Shown here one piece after another: positions 28,318 to 37,039 of a DNA stretch of 64,000 bases; within the stretch, counting starts at the first letter, position 1, and every line of letters begins with the position of its first letter. The notes under the pieces were generated by a model. That model saw only the letters and a list, made by a program, of their open reading frames with translations, was not told the DNA's origin and searched no databases. A program made the translations under genes and the position numbers. The DNA comes from Acidovorax sp. A1169 (GTDB lineage Bacteria > Pseudomonadota > Gammaproteobacteria > Burkholderiales > Burkholderiaceae_C): NCBI RefSeq assembly GCF_030704685.1, contig NZ_JAUZDX010000001.1, positions 1 through 64,000 on the forward strand, given 5' to 3'.

Positions 28318-29244
28318 ATGGAAACCAAGTGGCTTGAAGATTTCGTCAGTCTTGCAGAAACCCGCAGCTTCAGCCGGTCCGCCCAGTTGCGGCACGTGAC
28401 GCAGCCTGCCTTTTCGCGGCGCATCCAGGCCCTGGAGGCCTGGGCCGGCACCGATCTGGTGGACCGCAGCTCCTATCCCACGCGCCTCACGCCGGCCGGC
28501 AAGACCCTGTACGACCAGGCGCTTGAGATGCTGCAGGCGCTGCAGAACACCCGAGCCATGCTGCGCGCGCACACCAGTGCGGGCAAGGACATGATCGAGT
28601 TCGCGGTGCCGCACACGCTGGCCTTCACCTTCTTCCCGGCCTGGGTGTCGAGCCTGCACGACAAGTTCGGCCCCTTCAAGAGCCGGCTGATCGCCCTGAA
28701 CGTGCACGACGCCGTGATGCGCCTGGTGGAAGGGGGTTGCGACCTGCTGATCGCCTACCACCACCCCTCGCAGCCCTTTCAGCTCGATGCCGACCGCTAC
28801 GAGATGGTGAGCTTGGGCCAGGAGGTGCTGTCCCCGTACTCCAAGGCCGACGCCGACGGGCAGCCCCTGTTCCGGCTACCGGGCCGGGTGGGCCAGCCGC
28901 TGCCCTACCTGGGCTATGCGCCCGGTGCCTACCTGGGGCGGGTGACGGAGCTGATCCTCAAGGAGTCGGGCACGGCGATCCACCTGGATCGGGTCTACGA
29001 GACCGACATGGCCGAAGGACTCAAGGCCATGGCGCTCGAAGGGCATGGCGTGGCCTTCCTGCCCCACAGTGCGGTCAAGAAGGAGTTGCGCACGCGCAAG
29101 CTGGTCAGTGCTGCCCCGCCGGACACCGAAGGCCTGCAGATGACCATGGACGTGCGCGCCTACCGTGAAAAGCCCTCAGGCAAGGAAGCGCCCAAGGGCA
29201 CGGCCCAGGCCCTGTGGACTTATCTGCAGGCTCAGGCGGCGTGA
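28318..29244 (+). CDS. LysR-family regulator, HypT (YjiE)-like
   Basis: The 308-aa regulator has the winged helix-turn-helix at the start: METKWLEDFVSLAETRSFSRSAQLRHVTQPAFSRRIQALEAWAG. This opening is the hallmark of HypT/QseD-type LysR proteins, of which the E. coli member responds to hypochlorite. The rest is the effector-binding domain. Being divergent from the TRAP operon, it probably controls that operon, so the stress role of the E. coli relative may not carry over. Confidence 0.88.
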   Translation: METKWLEDFVSLAETRSFSRSAQLRHVTQPAFSRRIQALEAWAGTDLVDRSSYPTRLTPAGKTLYDQALEMLQALQNTRAMLRAHTSAGKDMIEFAVPHTLAFTFFPAWVSSLHDKFGPFKSRLIALNVHDAVMRLVEGGCDLLIAYHHPSQPFQLDADRYEMVSLGQEVLSPYSKADADGQPLFRLPGRVGQPLPYLGYAPGAYLGRVTELILKESGTAIHLDRVYETDMAEGLKAMALEGHGVAFLPHSAVKKELRTRKLVSAAPPDTEGLQMTMDVRAYREKPSGKEAPKGTAQALWTYLQAQAA

Positions 29245-29447
29245 ATGGCCAGGTTTTTCATGCCTAGGGTAAATACGGATATAAACAGTTTGCATAGTTG
29301 TCCGCGCAAACGGCATTGGAATTTGATGGTAACGACACGTACAGTCGGCGCCATCGACGGATCAGGAGCAGCAAGGGTTGCCACTGAGGGCCCCACGGTG
29401 GCACGAAGATTGCAGATCTGATTCCACTTCATTAACCGAGACACCGC

Positions 29448-30341
29448 ATGAAAGTTCAGCATTGGGGATTGGCCTGGGGCATTGCTGCCTTGTGCTGCGC
29501 ATCCGCAGCGTCTGCACAGGGGGTGCTCGAGCGCGTCAGTGGCGGCGGCAAGATGGTGATCGCGCACCGGGAGTCGTCGGTGCCGTTCTCCTACATCGAC
29601 ACCAAGACCGGCAAGCCGGTGGGCTACGCCATGGACCTGTGCCTGCGCCTGGCCGACGTGGTGAGGAAGAAGACCGGCAAGAAGGACATGCAGGTCGAGT
29701 TCCTGGCGGTCACGCCAGCCAACCGCATCGCCATGATCGAGCAGGGCAAGGCCGACATGGAATGCGGCTCCACCACCAACAATGCCGAGCGGCGCCAAAA
29801 AGTGGCTTTCACGGTGCCGCATTTCATCACCGGCGCGCGCCTGCTGGTGAAATCCGCCAGCACCATCGACCGCGTGGAAGACCTCAATGGCAAGAAGCTG
29901 GTGTCCACCAAGGGGACCACGCCGCTGAAGGCGGCCGACCAGGCCAACCGCGAACGCCTGATGGGCATCACCATCCTGGAAGCGCCCGACCATGCCAGGG
30001 CCGTGGAGATGGTGGAGAAGGGCGAGGCCGATGCCTTCGTAATGGACGACGTGCTGCTGTACGGTCTGGCCGCTGGCCGGCCGAACCCGAGCGCCTTGAA
30101 GGTGGTGGGCCGGTTCATGACCACCGAGCCGCTGGCCATCATGCTGCCCAAGAATGACCCCGAATTCAAGAAGCTGGTGGACGAGGAGATGCGCCGTCTC
30201 ATTACCAGCCGGGATATCTACCCCATATATGAGAAGTGGTTTGCCAAACCGATTCCCCCGAACAACACCACGCTGAACCTTCCGGTCAGTTATCTGTTGC
30301 GGGACTTCTGGAAATACCCTACCGACCAGGTCCCGTTCTGA
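29448..30341 (+). CDS. Amino-acid ABC transporter receptor (family 3), first of a tandem pair
   Basis: The 297-aa secreted receptor (signal peptide ending CCASAASAQG) has a type-II amino-acid-binding fold: GGKMVIAHRESSVPFSYIDTKTGKPVGYAMDLC, MECGSTTNNAERRQKVAFTVPHF, and the tail ISRDIYPIYEKWFAKPIPP (as ITSRDIYPIYEKWF). It is closely related to the next gene, and both share the ECGSTTNNA motif of the GltI aspartate/glutamate receptors. It has no membrane partner of its own, so it probably feeds the permease encoded downstream. Confidence 0.9.
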   Translation: MKVQHWGLAWGIAALCCASAASAQGVLERVSGGGKMVIAHRESSVPFSYIDTKTGKPVGYAMDLCLRLADVVRKKTGKKDMQVEFLAVTPANRIAMIEQGKADMECGSTTNNAERRQKVAFTVPHFITGARLLVKSASTIDRVEDLNGKKLVSTKGTTPLKAADQANRERLMGITILEAPDHARAVEMVEKGEADAFVMDDVLLYGLAAGRPNPSALKVVGRFMTTEPLAIMLPKNDPEFKKLVDEEMRRLITSRDIYPIYEKWFAKPIPPNNTTLNLPVSYLLRDFWKYPTDQVPF

Positions 30342-30452
30342 CTAATATCGCTGGTTGCGTGGTTCCTTTTTTGGTTGTTTGCCCGCCGGTGCTTCCGGCT
30401 GGATAAATCTCTAAAATCCCCCCTTTTTTCGTTTTCACACAAGGAGATCCCA

Positions 30453-31352
30453 ATGAAGAAGCATTTGCTCGCGGTTGCCGTGACCGCCCTGGCTGCAGGC
30501 AGCGCATTCGCCCAAGCCACCGACACCCTGGCCAAAATCAAGGCCTCGGGCAGCGTGACACTGGGTGTGCGCGAGTCATCGGGTCTTTCTTACACCCTGG
30601 GCAATGGCAAGTACGTGGGTTTCCACACCGAAATGGGTGAAATCATCCTGGCCGACATCCAGAAGCAACTGGGCCTGGCCAAGCTGGAAACCAAGTACCA
30701 GCCCGTGACCTCGCAAAACCGCATTCCCCTGGTGACCAACGGTACGGTGGACCTGGAGTGCGGCTCCACCACGAACAATGCCGCACGCCAGAAGGATGTG
30801 GCCTTTGCCGTGACCACCTACGTCGAAGAAGTTCGCACCGTCGTGAAGGCCAACTCGGGCATCACCTCCATCAAGGACCTGAACGGCAAGACCGTGGCCA
30901 CGACCACGGGCACCACCTCGGTGCAGACCCTGCGCAAGCATGAGCGCGCTGGTGGCGTCGACTTCAAGGAAGTCTTCGGCAAGGACCATGCGGACAGCTT
31001 CCTGATGCTGGAAACCGGCCGTGCCGACGCCTTCGTGATGGACGGCTCGATCCTGGCCGCCAACATCTCCAAGTCCAAGGCACCTGCCGATTACAAGATC
31101 GTCGGCGAAGTGCTGTCGGTGGAGCCTATCGCCTGCATGCTGCGCAAGGACGACCCGGCATTCAAGAAGGCCGTGGACGACAGCATCAAGCGCCAGATCG
31201 CCGACGGCTCGCTGACCAAGCTGTACGACAAGTGGTTCATGCAACCTGTGCCTCCAACCAACACCAAGATCGGCCTGCCCATGTCCGACGCCACCAAGGC
31301 TGCATGGGCCACTCCTAACGACAAGCCCATGGAAGACTACGCCAAGAAGTAA
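30453..31352 (+). CDS. gltI: Glutamate/aspartate ABC transporter receptor (GltI-like)
   Basis: The 299-aa receptor has a clean signal peptide (MKKHLLAVAVTALAAGSAFAQA). Binding-fold segments are GSVTLGVRESSGLSYTLGNGKYVGFHTEMGEIIL, LECGSTTNNAARQKDVAFAVTTYVEEVRTVVK and GSLTKLYDKWFMQPVPP. AAGGAGATCC lies before the ATG. A terminator-like hairpin follows the gene, which would let the receptor be made in excess over the membrane subunits. GltI is the best family match; specificity is inferred from gene order. Confidence 0.9.
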   Translation: MKKHLLAVAVTALAAGSAFAQATDTLAKIKASGSVTLGVRESSGLSYTLGNGKYVGFHTEMGEIILADIQKQLGLAKLETKYQPVTSQNRIPLVTNGTVDLECGSTTNNAARQKDVAFAVTTYVEEVRTVVKANSGITSIKDLNGKTVATTTGTTSVQTLRKHERAGGVDFKEVFGKDHADSFLMLETGRADAFVMDGSILAANISKSKAPADYKIVGEVLSVEPIACMLRKDDPAFKKAVDDSIKRQIADGSLTKLYDKWFMQPVPPTNTKIGLPMSDATKAAWATPNDKPMEDYAKK

Positions 31353-31368
31353 TCTTCGGGATGCTTGC

Positions 31369-31404
31369 GCCCCTTCGGCCACGGCGGTTTGAAGGGGCTT
31401 TTTT
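31369..31404 (+). terminator. Terminator or attenuator between the receptor and permease genes
   Basis: GCCCCTTC and GAAGGGGC pair around a 14-base loop and are followed by six Ts. It lies between the receptor and permease genes of one operon, so it probably ends most transcripts but lets some read through. Confidence 0.65.
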
Positions 31405-31461
31405 GTTGGGTGGGCAAAGGATTGCGCCCAATGCAATACCAAAAAATAAAGGGGTGATCCT

Positions 31462-32220
31462 ATGAGTTGGGATTGGCAGGTGTTCTGCCAGGACACCATG
31501 GACAGGGAAGTCGTGCAAAGCTGCTTTGGCAAGGGCGGCGACATCACTTACCTGGACTGGATGCTGTCGGCCTGGGGCTGGACGGTGTCTGTTTCGCTGC
31601 TGGCCCTGGTGCTGGCTCTCGTGTTGGGCTCCGTCATTGGCACGCTGCGTACCTTGCAGGACCGGCCGGTGATCGTGCGCCTGGGCAATGCCTGGGTCGA
31701 GCTGTTTCGCAATATTCCACTGCTGGTGCAGATCTTCCTGTGGTACCACGTCCTGCCCAGCCTCTTTCCGGTCCTGAAGGGCGTTCCCGGCTTCACACTG
31801 GTGGTGTTGGCGCTGGGCTTCTTCACGTCGGCGCGCATTGCCGAGCAGGTGCGCTCGGGTATCAACACCTTGCCGCGCGGCCAGCGCTATGCGGGTCTGG
31901 CGGTGGGTTTCACCACCTTCCAGACCTACCGCTACGTGCTGCTGCCCATGGCGTTTCGCATCATCATCCCGCCGCTGACCAGCGAGACGATGAACATCTT
32001 CAAGAACTCCTCCGTCGCGTTTGCCGTTTCGGTGGCGGAGCTCACGATGTTTGCCATGCAGGCGCAGGAGGAAACTTCGCGCGGTATCGAGGTCTATCTG
32101 GCCGTGACGGCGCTGTACGTCATCTCGGCGTTTGCCATCAACCGCATCATGGCGTTCATCGAGAAGCGTGCGCGCATTCCCGGGGTGGTTGTGCCCAGCG
32201 GCGCAGGTGGGGGGCACTGA
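31462..32220 (+). CDS. gltJ: Glutamate/aspartate ABC transporter permease GltJ
   Basis: The 252-aa permease starts with a soluble stretch MSWDWQVFCQDTMDREVVQSCFGKGGDITYLDWMLSAWGWTVSVSLLALVLALVLGSVIG. This is the periplasmic extension typical of GltJ. The ABC coupling loop is the EAA-type motif GLAVGFTTFQTYRYVLLPMAFRIIIPPLTSE. It is followed 3 bp later by gltK. Confidence 0.92.
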   Translation: MSWDWQVFCQDTMDREVVQSCFGKGGDITYLDWMLSAWGWTVSVSLLALVLALVLGSVIGTLRTLQDRPVIVRLGNAWVELFRNIPLLVQIFLWYHVLPSLFPVLKGVPGFTLVVLALGFFTSARIAEQVRSGINTLPRGQRYAGLAVGFTTFQTYRYVLLPMAFRIIIPPLTSETMNIFKNSSVAFAVSVAELTMFAMQAQEETSRGIEVYLAVTALYVISAFAINRIMAFIEKRARIPGVVVPSGAGGGH

Positions 32221-32223
32221 CCA

Positions 32224-32889
32224 ATGAATCTCGATTTTTCCTTCTACAACTGGGACCTGATCTCCAACTTCGTGCTCAAGGGGCTGTACTTCAGTCTTTT
32301 CCTCACAGTGGTGGCCACGATCGGTGGCGTGCTCTTCGGTACCGTGCTGGCGCTCATGCGCCTGTCGGGCAAGAAGTGGTTGGACGTGCCTGCGACCATC
32401 TACGTCAACGGCATGCGCAGCATTCCGCTGGTGATGGTGATCCTGTGGTTCTTCCTGCTGGTACCGGCCATCATTGGCCGGCCGATCGGCGCGGAAGTGT
32501 CTGCCGTGGTGACCTTCATCGCCTTCGAGGCCGCCTACTTCAGCGAAATCATGCGCGCCGGCATCCAGTCCATCGCGCGTGGACAGGTCCATGCTGGCCA
32601 GGCGCTGGGCATGACCTACGGGCAGAACATGAAGCTCGTGGTGCTGCCCCAGGCATTTCGCAACATGCTGCCGGTACTGCTCACGCAGACCATCATCCTG
32701 TTCCAGGACACGTCGCTGGTCTACGCCATCGGCGCCTACGACATGCTCAAGGGCTTTGAAGTGGCCGGCAAGAATTTTGGCCGCCCCATCGAGGCTTACC
32801 TGGCCGCAGCGGTTCTGTACTTTGTGATGTGCTTTGCGCTGTCCTGGATGGTCAAACGCCTGCACCAGAAGATCGCGATCATTCGCTGA
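32224..32889 (+). CDS. gltK: Glutamate/aspartate ABC transporter permease GltK
   Basis: The 221-aa membrane subunit has five hydrophobic segments, LFLTVVATIGGVLFGTVLALMRLSG, and the coupling motif AGQALGMTYGQNMKLVVLPQAFRNMLPVLLTQ. It pairs with GltJ as the heterodimeric channel. The C-terminus is basic (WMVKRLHQKIAIIR), as is normal for the cytoplasmic end. Confidence 0.92.
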   Translation: MNLDFSFYNWDLISNFVLKGLYFSLFLTVVATIGGVLFGTVLALMRLSGKKWLDVPATIYVNGMRSIPLVMVILWFFLLVPAIIGRPIGAEVSAVVTFIAFEAAYFSEIMRAGIQSIARGQVHAGQALGMTYGQNMKLVVLPQAFRNMLPVLLTQTIILFQDTSLVYAIGAYDMLKGFEVAGKNFGRPIEAYLAAAVLYFVMCFALSWMVKRLHQKIAIIR

Positions 32890-32919
32890 TGCAAAAGAGA
32901 TTGGATTGAGGAACAAGAA

Positions 32920-33657
32920 ATGATCGAACTCAAGAACGTATCCAAGTGGTATGGCCCCGTGCAGGTGCTCAACGAGTGCTCGGCCGTCATCAACAAGGGT
33001 GAAGTGGTGGTGGTGTGCGGGCCTTCCGGCTCGGGCAAGTCCACGCTGATCAAGACCATCAACGCGCTCGAACCCTTCCAGAAGGGCGAGATCACGGTGG
33101 ACGGCATCAAGTTACACGACCCCAAGACCAACCTGCCCAAGCTGCGTAGCCGCGTGGGCATGGTGTTCCAGCACTTCGAGCTGTTCCCCCACCTGTCGGT
33201 GACGGAGAACCTGACGATTGCGCAGGTCAAGGTGCTGGGCCGCAGCCCCGACGATGCCAAGAAGCGTGGCCTGAAGATGCTGGAGCGTGTGGGCCTGATG
33301 GCGCACAAGGACAAGTTCCCTGGCCAGCTCTCGGGCGGCCAGCAGCAGCGTGTGGCGATTGCCCGCGCCCTGAGCATGGACCCCATCGTGATGCTGTTCG
33401 ACGAACCCACTTCGGCGCTCGACCCCGAAATGGTGGGCGAAGTGCTGGACGTGATGGTGGGCCTGGCCAACGAAGGCATGACCATGATGTGCGTGACCCA
33501 CGAAATGGGCTTCGCCCGCAAGGTGAGCAACCGCGTGATTTTCATGGACGTGGGCGGCAAGATCCTGGAGGACTGCTCCAAGGATGACTTCTTCAACCAC
33601 CCCGAGGCCCGCCAGCCACGCACCAAGGACTTCCTCAACAAGATCCTGGCGCACTGA
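32920..33657 (+). CDS. gltL: Glutamate/aspartate ABC transporter ATPase GltL
   Basis: The 245-aa ATPase belongs to the polar-amino-acid uptake family. It has Walker [19 protein letters not shown], the signature [19 protein letters not shown], Walker [22 protein letters not shown] and an H-loop [21 protein letters not shown]. It is the last gene of the operon. A symmetric terminator follows. Confidence 0.94.
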   Translation: MIELKNVSKWYGPVQVLNECSAVINKGEVVVVCGPSGSGKSTLIKTINALEPFQKGEITVDGIKLHDPKTNLPKLRSRVGMVFQHFELFPHLSVTENLTIAQVKVLGRSPDDAKKRGLKMLERVGLMAHKDKFPGQLSGGQQQRVAIARALSMDPIVMLFDEPTSALDPEMVGEVLDVMVGLANEGMTMMCVTHEMGFARKVSNRVIFMDVGGKILEDCSKDDFFNHPEARQPRTKDFLNKILAH

Positions 33658-33703
33658 GTTGCGCACGCATTGCGGCCCCTGGGGGCGCACTGCGGTAGAC
33701 GGT

Positions 33704-33735
33704 ACAAAAGGCGCCCTGGGCGCCTTTTGTCTTTT
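33704..33735. terminator. Bidirectional terminator between gltL and the RpiR gene
   Basis: ACAAAAGGCGCC and GGCGCCTTTTGT form a perfect inverted repeat around CTG, with A- and T-runs on either side. It serves both the gltL operon and the convergent RpiR gene. Confidence 0.8.
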
Positions 33736-33764
33736 CTGCCTGCCGGCTCCTGCCGCTCTTGCCG

Positions 33765-34685
33765 CTACTTGCGCGAAGGCTTGCGCACAGGGGTTTCGCC
33801 CACGATGAGCTGCTGGTCCTCCACATCCTTCCACAGCGTATCCCGGCGCTTGAGTGCTTCCGAAACGGCCTCGTGCCGCAACTGCGCCACGGCCGACACC
33901 AGCGCATTGCACAGGAAAAAGGCGGCGGTGTACGAGTCGAACGGCGAGGCGTTGGAGGTGCGCACCAGGATGCGTTCATGGGCCAGCACGGCCAGCGGGG
34001 CCGAGGCGCTGTCGGTGATGGTCAGCACCTGTCCACCGGCTTCGCGAAAGCGCTGCGCCACCTTCACCGGCCCGCTCGCGTAGCGGCGGATGCTGAAGGC
34101 CAGCAGCACATCGTCGGGTTGCACCCAGAGCAATTGGTCGGTGGCCGCCACGGCGCCTGCGCCCAGCTCATGCACGCCGGGGCGGCACATGTTCAGATGC
34201 AGTGCCAGCCAGGCCGCCACGGGCGCGCTGTTGATCTGTGCCAGAACGAAGACCCGGCCTTTCTCCTGGGCCAGCCGGTTGGCGATGGCTTCGAAGGCCA
34301 CCATGTCCAGCCCGTCGCGCGTAGCGCTGATGTTGTGCTGGTCGTGCAGCAGGGCGTCGTCCACGCACTGCTGCAGGCTGCGCCGGGTGCCGATGGTCAC
34401 GGGCGCGCGCTGGCCCGCCGTCTGCAGCAGGGCCGTGACCTCGGCGCGGGCCTCGCGCTGGGCCTCGGCGTAACTGCCATAGCCCAGCTTGGCGAACAGC
34501 CGCACCACGGTAGAGGCACTGGTGCCGGTGCGGGCGGCCAGCGAGGTGGCCGACTCCAGCAGCGCGTGGGGGTAGTCGCGTTCCAGCGCCTCGGCCAGCG
34601 CACGCTCGCTGGCTGTGAGGCCCGCGCCCTGGCGTGCCAGGCGCTCGGGCAGCAGGCCGTCAGCAGTTTGCAATGGTAATTTCAT
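33765..34685 (-). CDS. RpiR-family regulator (HTH plus SIS domain)
   Basis: The 306-aa protein has an N-terminal RpiR helix-turn-helix (LLESATSLAARTGTSASTVVRLFAKLGYGSYAEAQREARAEV). A C-terminal sugar-isomerase (SIS) fold follows (VFVLAQINSAPVAAWLALHLNMC, DVLLAFSIRRYASGPVKVAQRFREAGGQVLTITDSASAPLA). RpiR proteins bind phosphosugars, but this one is next to a peptidase and an organic-acid receptor. A palindrome at 34680-34704 overlaps its own start codon, which suggests autoregulation. Confidence 0.88.
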   Translation of the reverse strand: MKLPLQTADGLLPERLARQGAGLTASERALAEALERDYPHALLESATSLAARTGTSASTVVRLFAKLGYGSYAEAQREARAEVTALLQTAGQRAPVTIGTRRSLQQCVDDALLHDQHNISATRDGLDMVAFEAIANRLAQEKGRVFVLAQINSAPVAAWLALHLNMCRPGVHELGAGAVAATDQLLWVQPDDVLLAFSIRRYASGPVKVAQRFREAGGQVLTITDSASAPLAVLAHERILVRTSNASPFDSYTAAFFLCNALVSAVAQLRHEAVSEALKRRDTLWKDVEDQQLIVGETPVRKPSRK

Positions 34686-34704
34686 GAATATCCATTTTAT
34701 GAAA
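34680..34704. promoter_or_regulatory. Inverted repeat at the RpiR start codon
   Basis: TTTCAT and ATGAAA face each other 13 bp apart. The flanking bases extend the symmetry (ATTTCAT...ATGAAAAAT). The site covers the RpiR start codon and lies ~85 bp upstream of the divergent peptidase start. TTGCAA copies at 34668 and 34711 flank it. Confidence 0.45.
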
Positions 34705-34786
34705 AATGTATTGCAAACAAGGCAACTGCATGCAACACTTTCGCCCCATCACCATGCCGTTCCCGGGCATGGTCGCAAAGGACGAC

Positions 34787-35956
34787 ATGCAGGATACCCT
34801 TGAAGAAAGCCGCACACGGGTGCGCGAACGCATCCTGGCCTGGCTGGCAGGCCAGCAGCAGGCCATGCAAGATCTGTTGCAAAAGGTGGTGGACATCGAC
34901 AGCGGCAGCCGCGACGAAGCGGGCGTGACGGCCGTGGCCAGCGCGCTGCGCGAGCGGCTAGTGGCTGCCGGTGTGGCGGTGGAATTCGTGCCCGTACCCG
35001 GCTATGGCGTGCTGCTGCAGGCCCAGGTGCCTGGTCCCACCGAGGGCGCACCCATCCTGCTCATGGGCCACATGGACACCGTGTACCCGGCCGGCACCGC
35101 AGCGCGCCGCCCCTTCCGCGTGGAAGAGGGGCGGGCGTATGGCCCCGGCGTGGCCGACATGAAGTCGGGCCTGGTGATGAATGCCTTCGTGGCCGAGGCC
35201 TTTGCGCGCTGCGGCGGGCTCACGGCGCCGCTGCGGCTGTTCTTCTCGTGCGACGAGGAGATCGGCTCGCCCGCCACGCGCGAGCAGATCATGGCCGCAG
35301 CCCGTGGTGCCCGCGCCGTGCTCAATGCCGAGCCAGGCCGTGTGAGCGGCAACCTGGTCACCAGCCGCAAGGGCTCCATGGCCGTCGAGTTCGAGGTGCA
35401 GGGCGTGGCCGCCCATGCCGGCATCAACCATGCGGCCGGCGCCAGCGCCATCGGGGCATTGGCGCACAAGATCCTGGCGCTGCATGCGCTGACCGACGTG
35501 GCTGCGGGCATCACCACCAACGTCGGCGTGGTGCAGGGCGGCATCGTGCCGAACATGGTGGCGCCGCACGCCAAGGCCGAACTGGACGTGCGCTACACCG
35601 CCGAGACCGACCCCGACGAACTCTTCGAGCGTGTGCGCGCCATCGTCGAGGCCGAGAGCCTTCCCCGCACCCAGGGCCGCGTGACCGCCGTGCGCCGCAC
35701 GCTGCCCATGAAGCCCACGCCGGATGCACTGCTGGCGCTGTACCAGCGCGGCGCGCAATCGCTGGGCTTTTCGGTGCAGGGCGAGTTCACCGGCGGCGCG
35801 GCCGACAGCGGCCTGACGGCCTCGGTGGGCGCGCCCACGCTGTGCGGCACCGGCCCCGTGGGCGGCCACCCGCACACCGAGCGCGAGTACTGCGAGCTGT
35901 CCACCCTGGTGCCGCGCGCGCAGGCCGTGGCGCTGGCCGTTCTCGACCATCCCTGA
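34787..35956 (+). CDS. M20-family metallopeptidase (carboxypeptidase G2-like)
   Basis: The 389-aa zinc peptidase has the two metal motifs LLMGHMDTVYPAGT and GVADMKSGLVMNAF, the catalytic Glu region LFFSCDEEIGSPATREQI and the dimerisation-domain motif VEFEVQGVAAHAGINHAAGASAI. This arrangement fits the CPG2/ArgE/DapE branch that cleaves C-terminal glutamate or acyl-amino acids. I place the start at 34787 (AAAGGA a few bases before ATG); longer frames exist upstream. It has no signal peptide. It is divergent from the RpiR gene and is followed by a receptor for an organic acid. Confidence 0.85.
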   Translation: MQDTLEESRTRVRERILAWLAGQQQAMQDLLQKVVDIDSGSRDEAGVTAVASALRERLVAAGVAVEFVPVPGYGVLLQAQVPGPTEGAPILLMGHMDTVYPAGTAARRPFRVEEGRAYGPGVADMKSGLVMNAFVAEAFARCGGLTAPLRLFFSCDEEIGSPATREQIMAAARGARAVLNAEPGRVSGNLVTSRKGSMAVEFEVQGVAAHAGINHAAGASAIGALAHKILALHALTDVAAGITTNVGVVQGGIVPNMVAPHAKAELDVRYTAETDPDELFERVRAIVEAESLPRTQGRVTAVRRTLPMKPTPDALLALYQRGAQSLGFSVQGEFTGGAADSGLTASVGAPTLCGTGPVGGHPHTEREYCELSTLVPRAQAVALAVLDHP

Positions 35957-35991
35957 TTTCCGATCCCTGCAAGACCCTGAGAGAAGACCCT

Positions 35992-36993
35992 GTGAACCCC
36001 TTCATGCAACCCAATCGCCGCCACATCCTCAACGCCGGCCTCGGGCTGGGCCTCGCGGGCCTGGCACCGCTGGCCGCACAGGCCCAGGACAAGTACCCCT
36101 CGCGTCCCATCACGCTCGTGGTGCCCTTTCCGCCCGGGGGCTCGGTGGACATCATGGCGCGCCAGTATTCGGAGCCGCTGTCGCGCATCCTGGGCGTTCC
36201 CATCGTGGTGGAAAACCGAGCAGGGGCGGGCGGCTCTGTCGCGTCGCTGGGCGTGGCCCGCGCCAAGCCTGATGGCTACACCCTGGTTGTGTCCTCGCAG
36301 AGCAGCCACCTGGCCAACCCGCTGACGCAGCCGAAAGTCGGCTACGACCCCATCAAGGATTTCGAGAACATCGCCATCCTGGGCCGCCAGCCCAATGCGC
36401 TGGTGGTGCATTCGAGCCTGCCCATCAAGTCCGTCAAGGAGTTCATCGACTACGCAAAAAAGAACCCCGGCAAGCTCAACTACGGCAGCGGCGGCGTGGG
36501 CAGCATGGGCCAGCTCAACGTGGAGATGTTCAAGGCGGTCACCGGTATCTACACCACGCACATCCCCTACCGCGGCGGCACGCCGCTGATCACGGCCGTG
36601 CTGGCCAACGAGGTGCAGTTCATCCTCGACAACCTGGTCATCATGCTGCCCCATGTGCAGGCCGGCAAGGTGCGCGCGCTGGCCGTCGCTTCCGAGCAGC
36701 GCCTGCCGCAACTGCCCGATGTGCCCACCATGGCCGAGGCCGGCTATCCCGAGCTCAACCTCAGCTCCTGGACCGGCCTGGCCGCCCCCGGCGGCACGCC
36801 CGACGCCATCGTGCAGACCTTGTACAAGGCGGTGCGCCAGGCCGCCACGGCACCGGCCATGGTGGCCAACCTCAAGGAGCGCGGCGTGATCGTGCCCGAG
36901 GAAATGCCACCCGCCGCCTTCGAAAAGATGATGGCCGAGCGCCTGGTGAAGTTCGGCGACGTGGTGCGCAAGGCCGGTATCACGGCCGAATGA
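35992..36993 (+). CDS. Bug-family tripartite tricarboxylate receptor
   Basis: The 333-aa periplasmic receptor has YPSRPITLVVPFPPGGSVDIMARQYSEPLSRILGVPIVVENRAGAGGSVA, the signature of the Bug/TctC family expanded in betaproteobacteria. The signal peptide has a twin-Arg-like QPNRRHILNAGLGLGLAGLAPLAAQAQ. The start may be GTG at 35992 (used here; GAGAGAAG upstream) or ATG at 36004. No tctAB partner is adjacent. It is likely co-transcribed with the M20 gene, 36 bp away. Confidence 0.9.
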   Translation: MNPFMQPNRRHILNAGLGLGLAGLAPLAAQAQDKYPSRPITLVVPFPPGGSVDIMARQYSEPLSRILGVPIVVENRAGAGGSVASLGVARAKPDGYTLVVSSQSSHLANPLTQPKVGYDPIKDFENIAILGRQPNALVVHSSLPIKSVKEFIDYAKKNPGKLNYGSGGVGSMGQLNVEMFKAVTGIYTTHIPYRGGTPLITAVLANEVQFILDNLVIMLPHVQAGKVRALAVASEQRLPQLPDVPTMAEAGYPELNLSSWTGLAAPGGTPDAIVQTLYKAVRQAATAPAMVANLKERGVIVPEEMPPAAFEKMMAERLVKFGDVVRKAGITAE

Positions 36994-37039
36994 GTGGTGA
37001 TGGCCGGGGGGTGATGCGGGGAATGGGAGAATATCGCCC

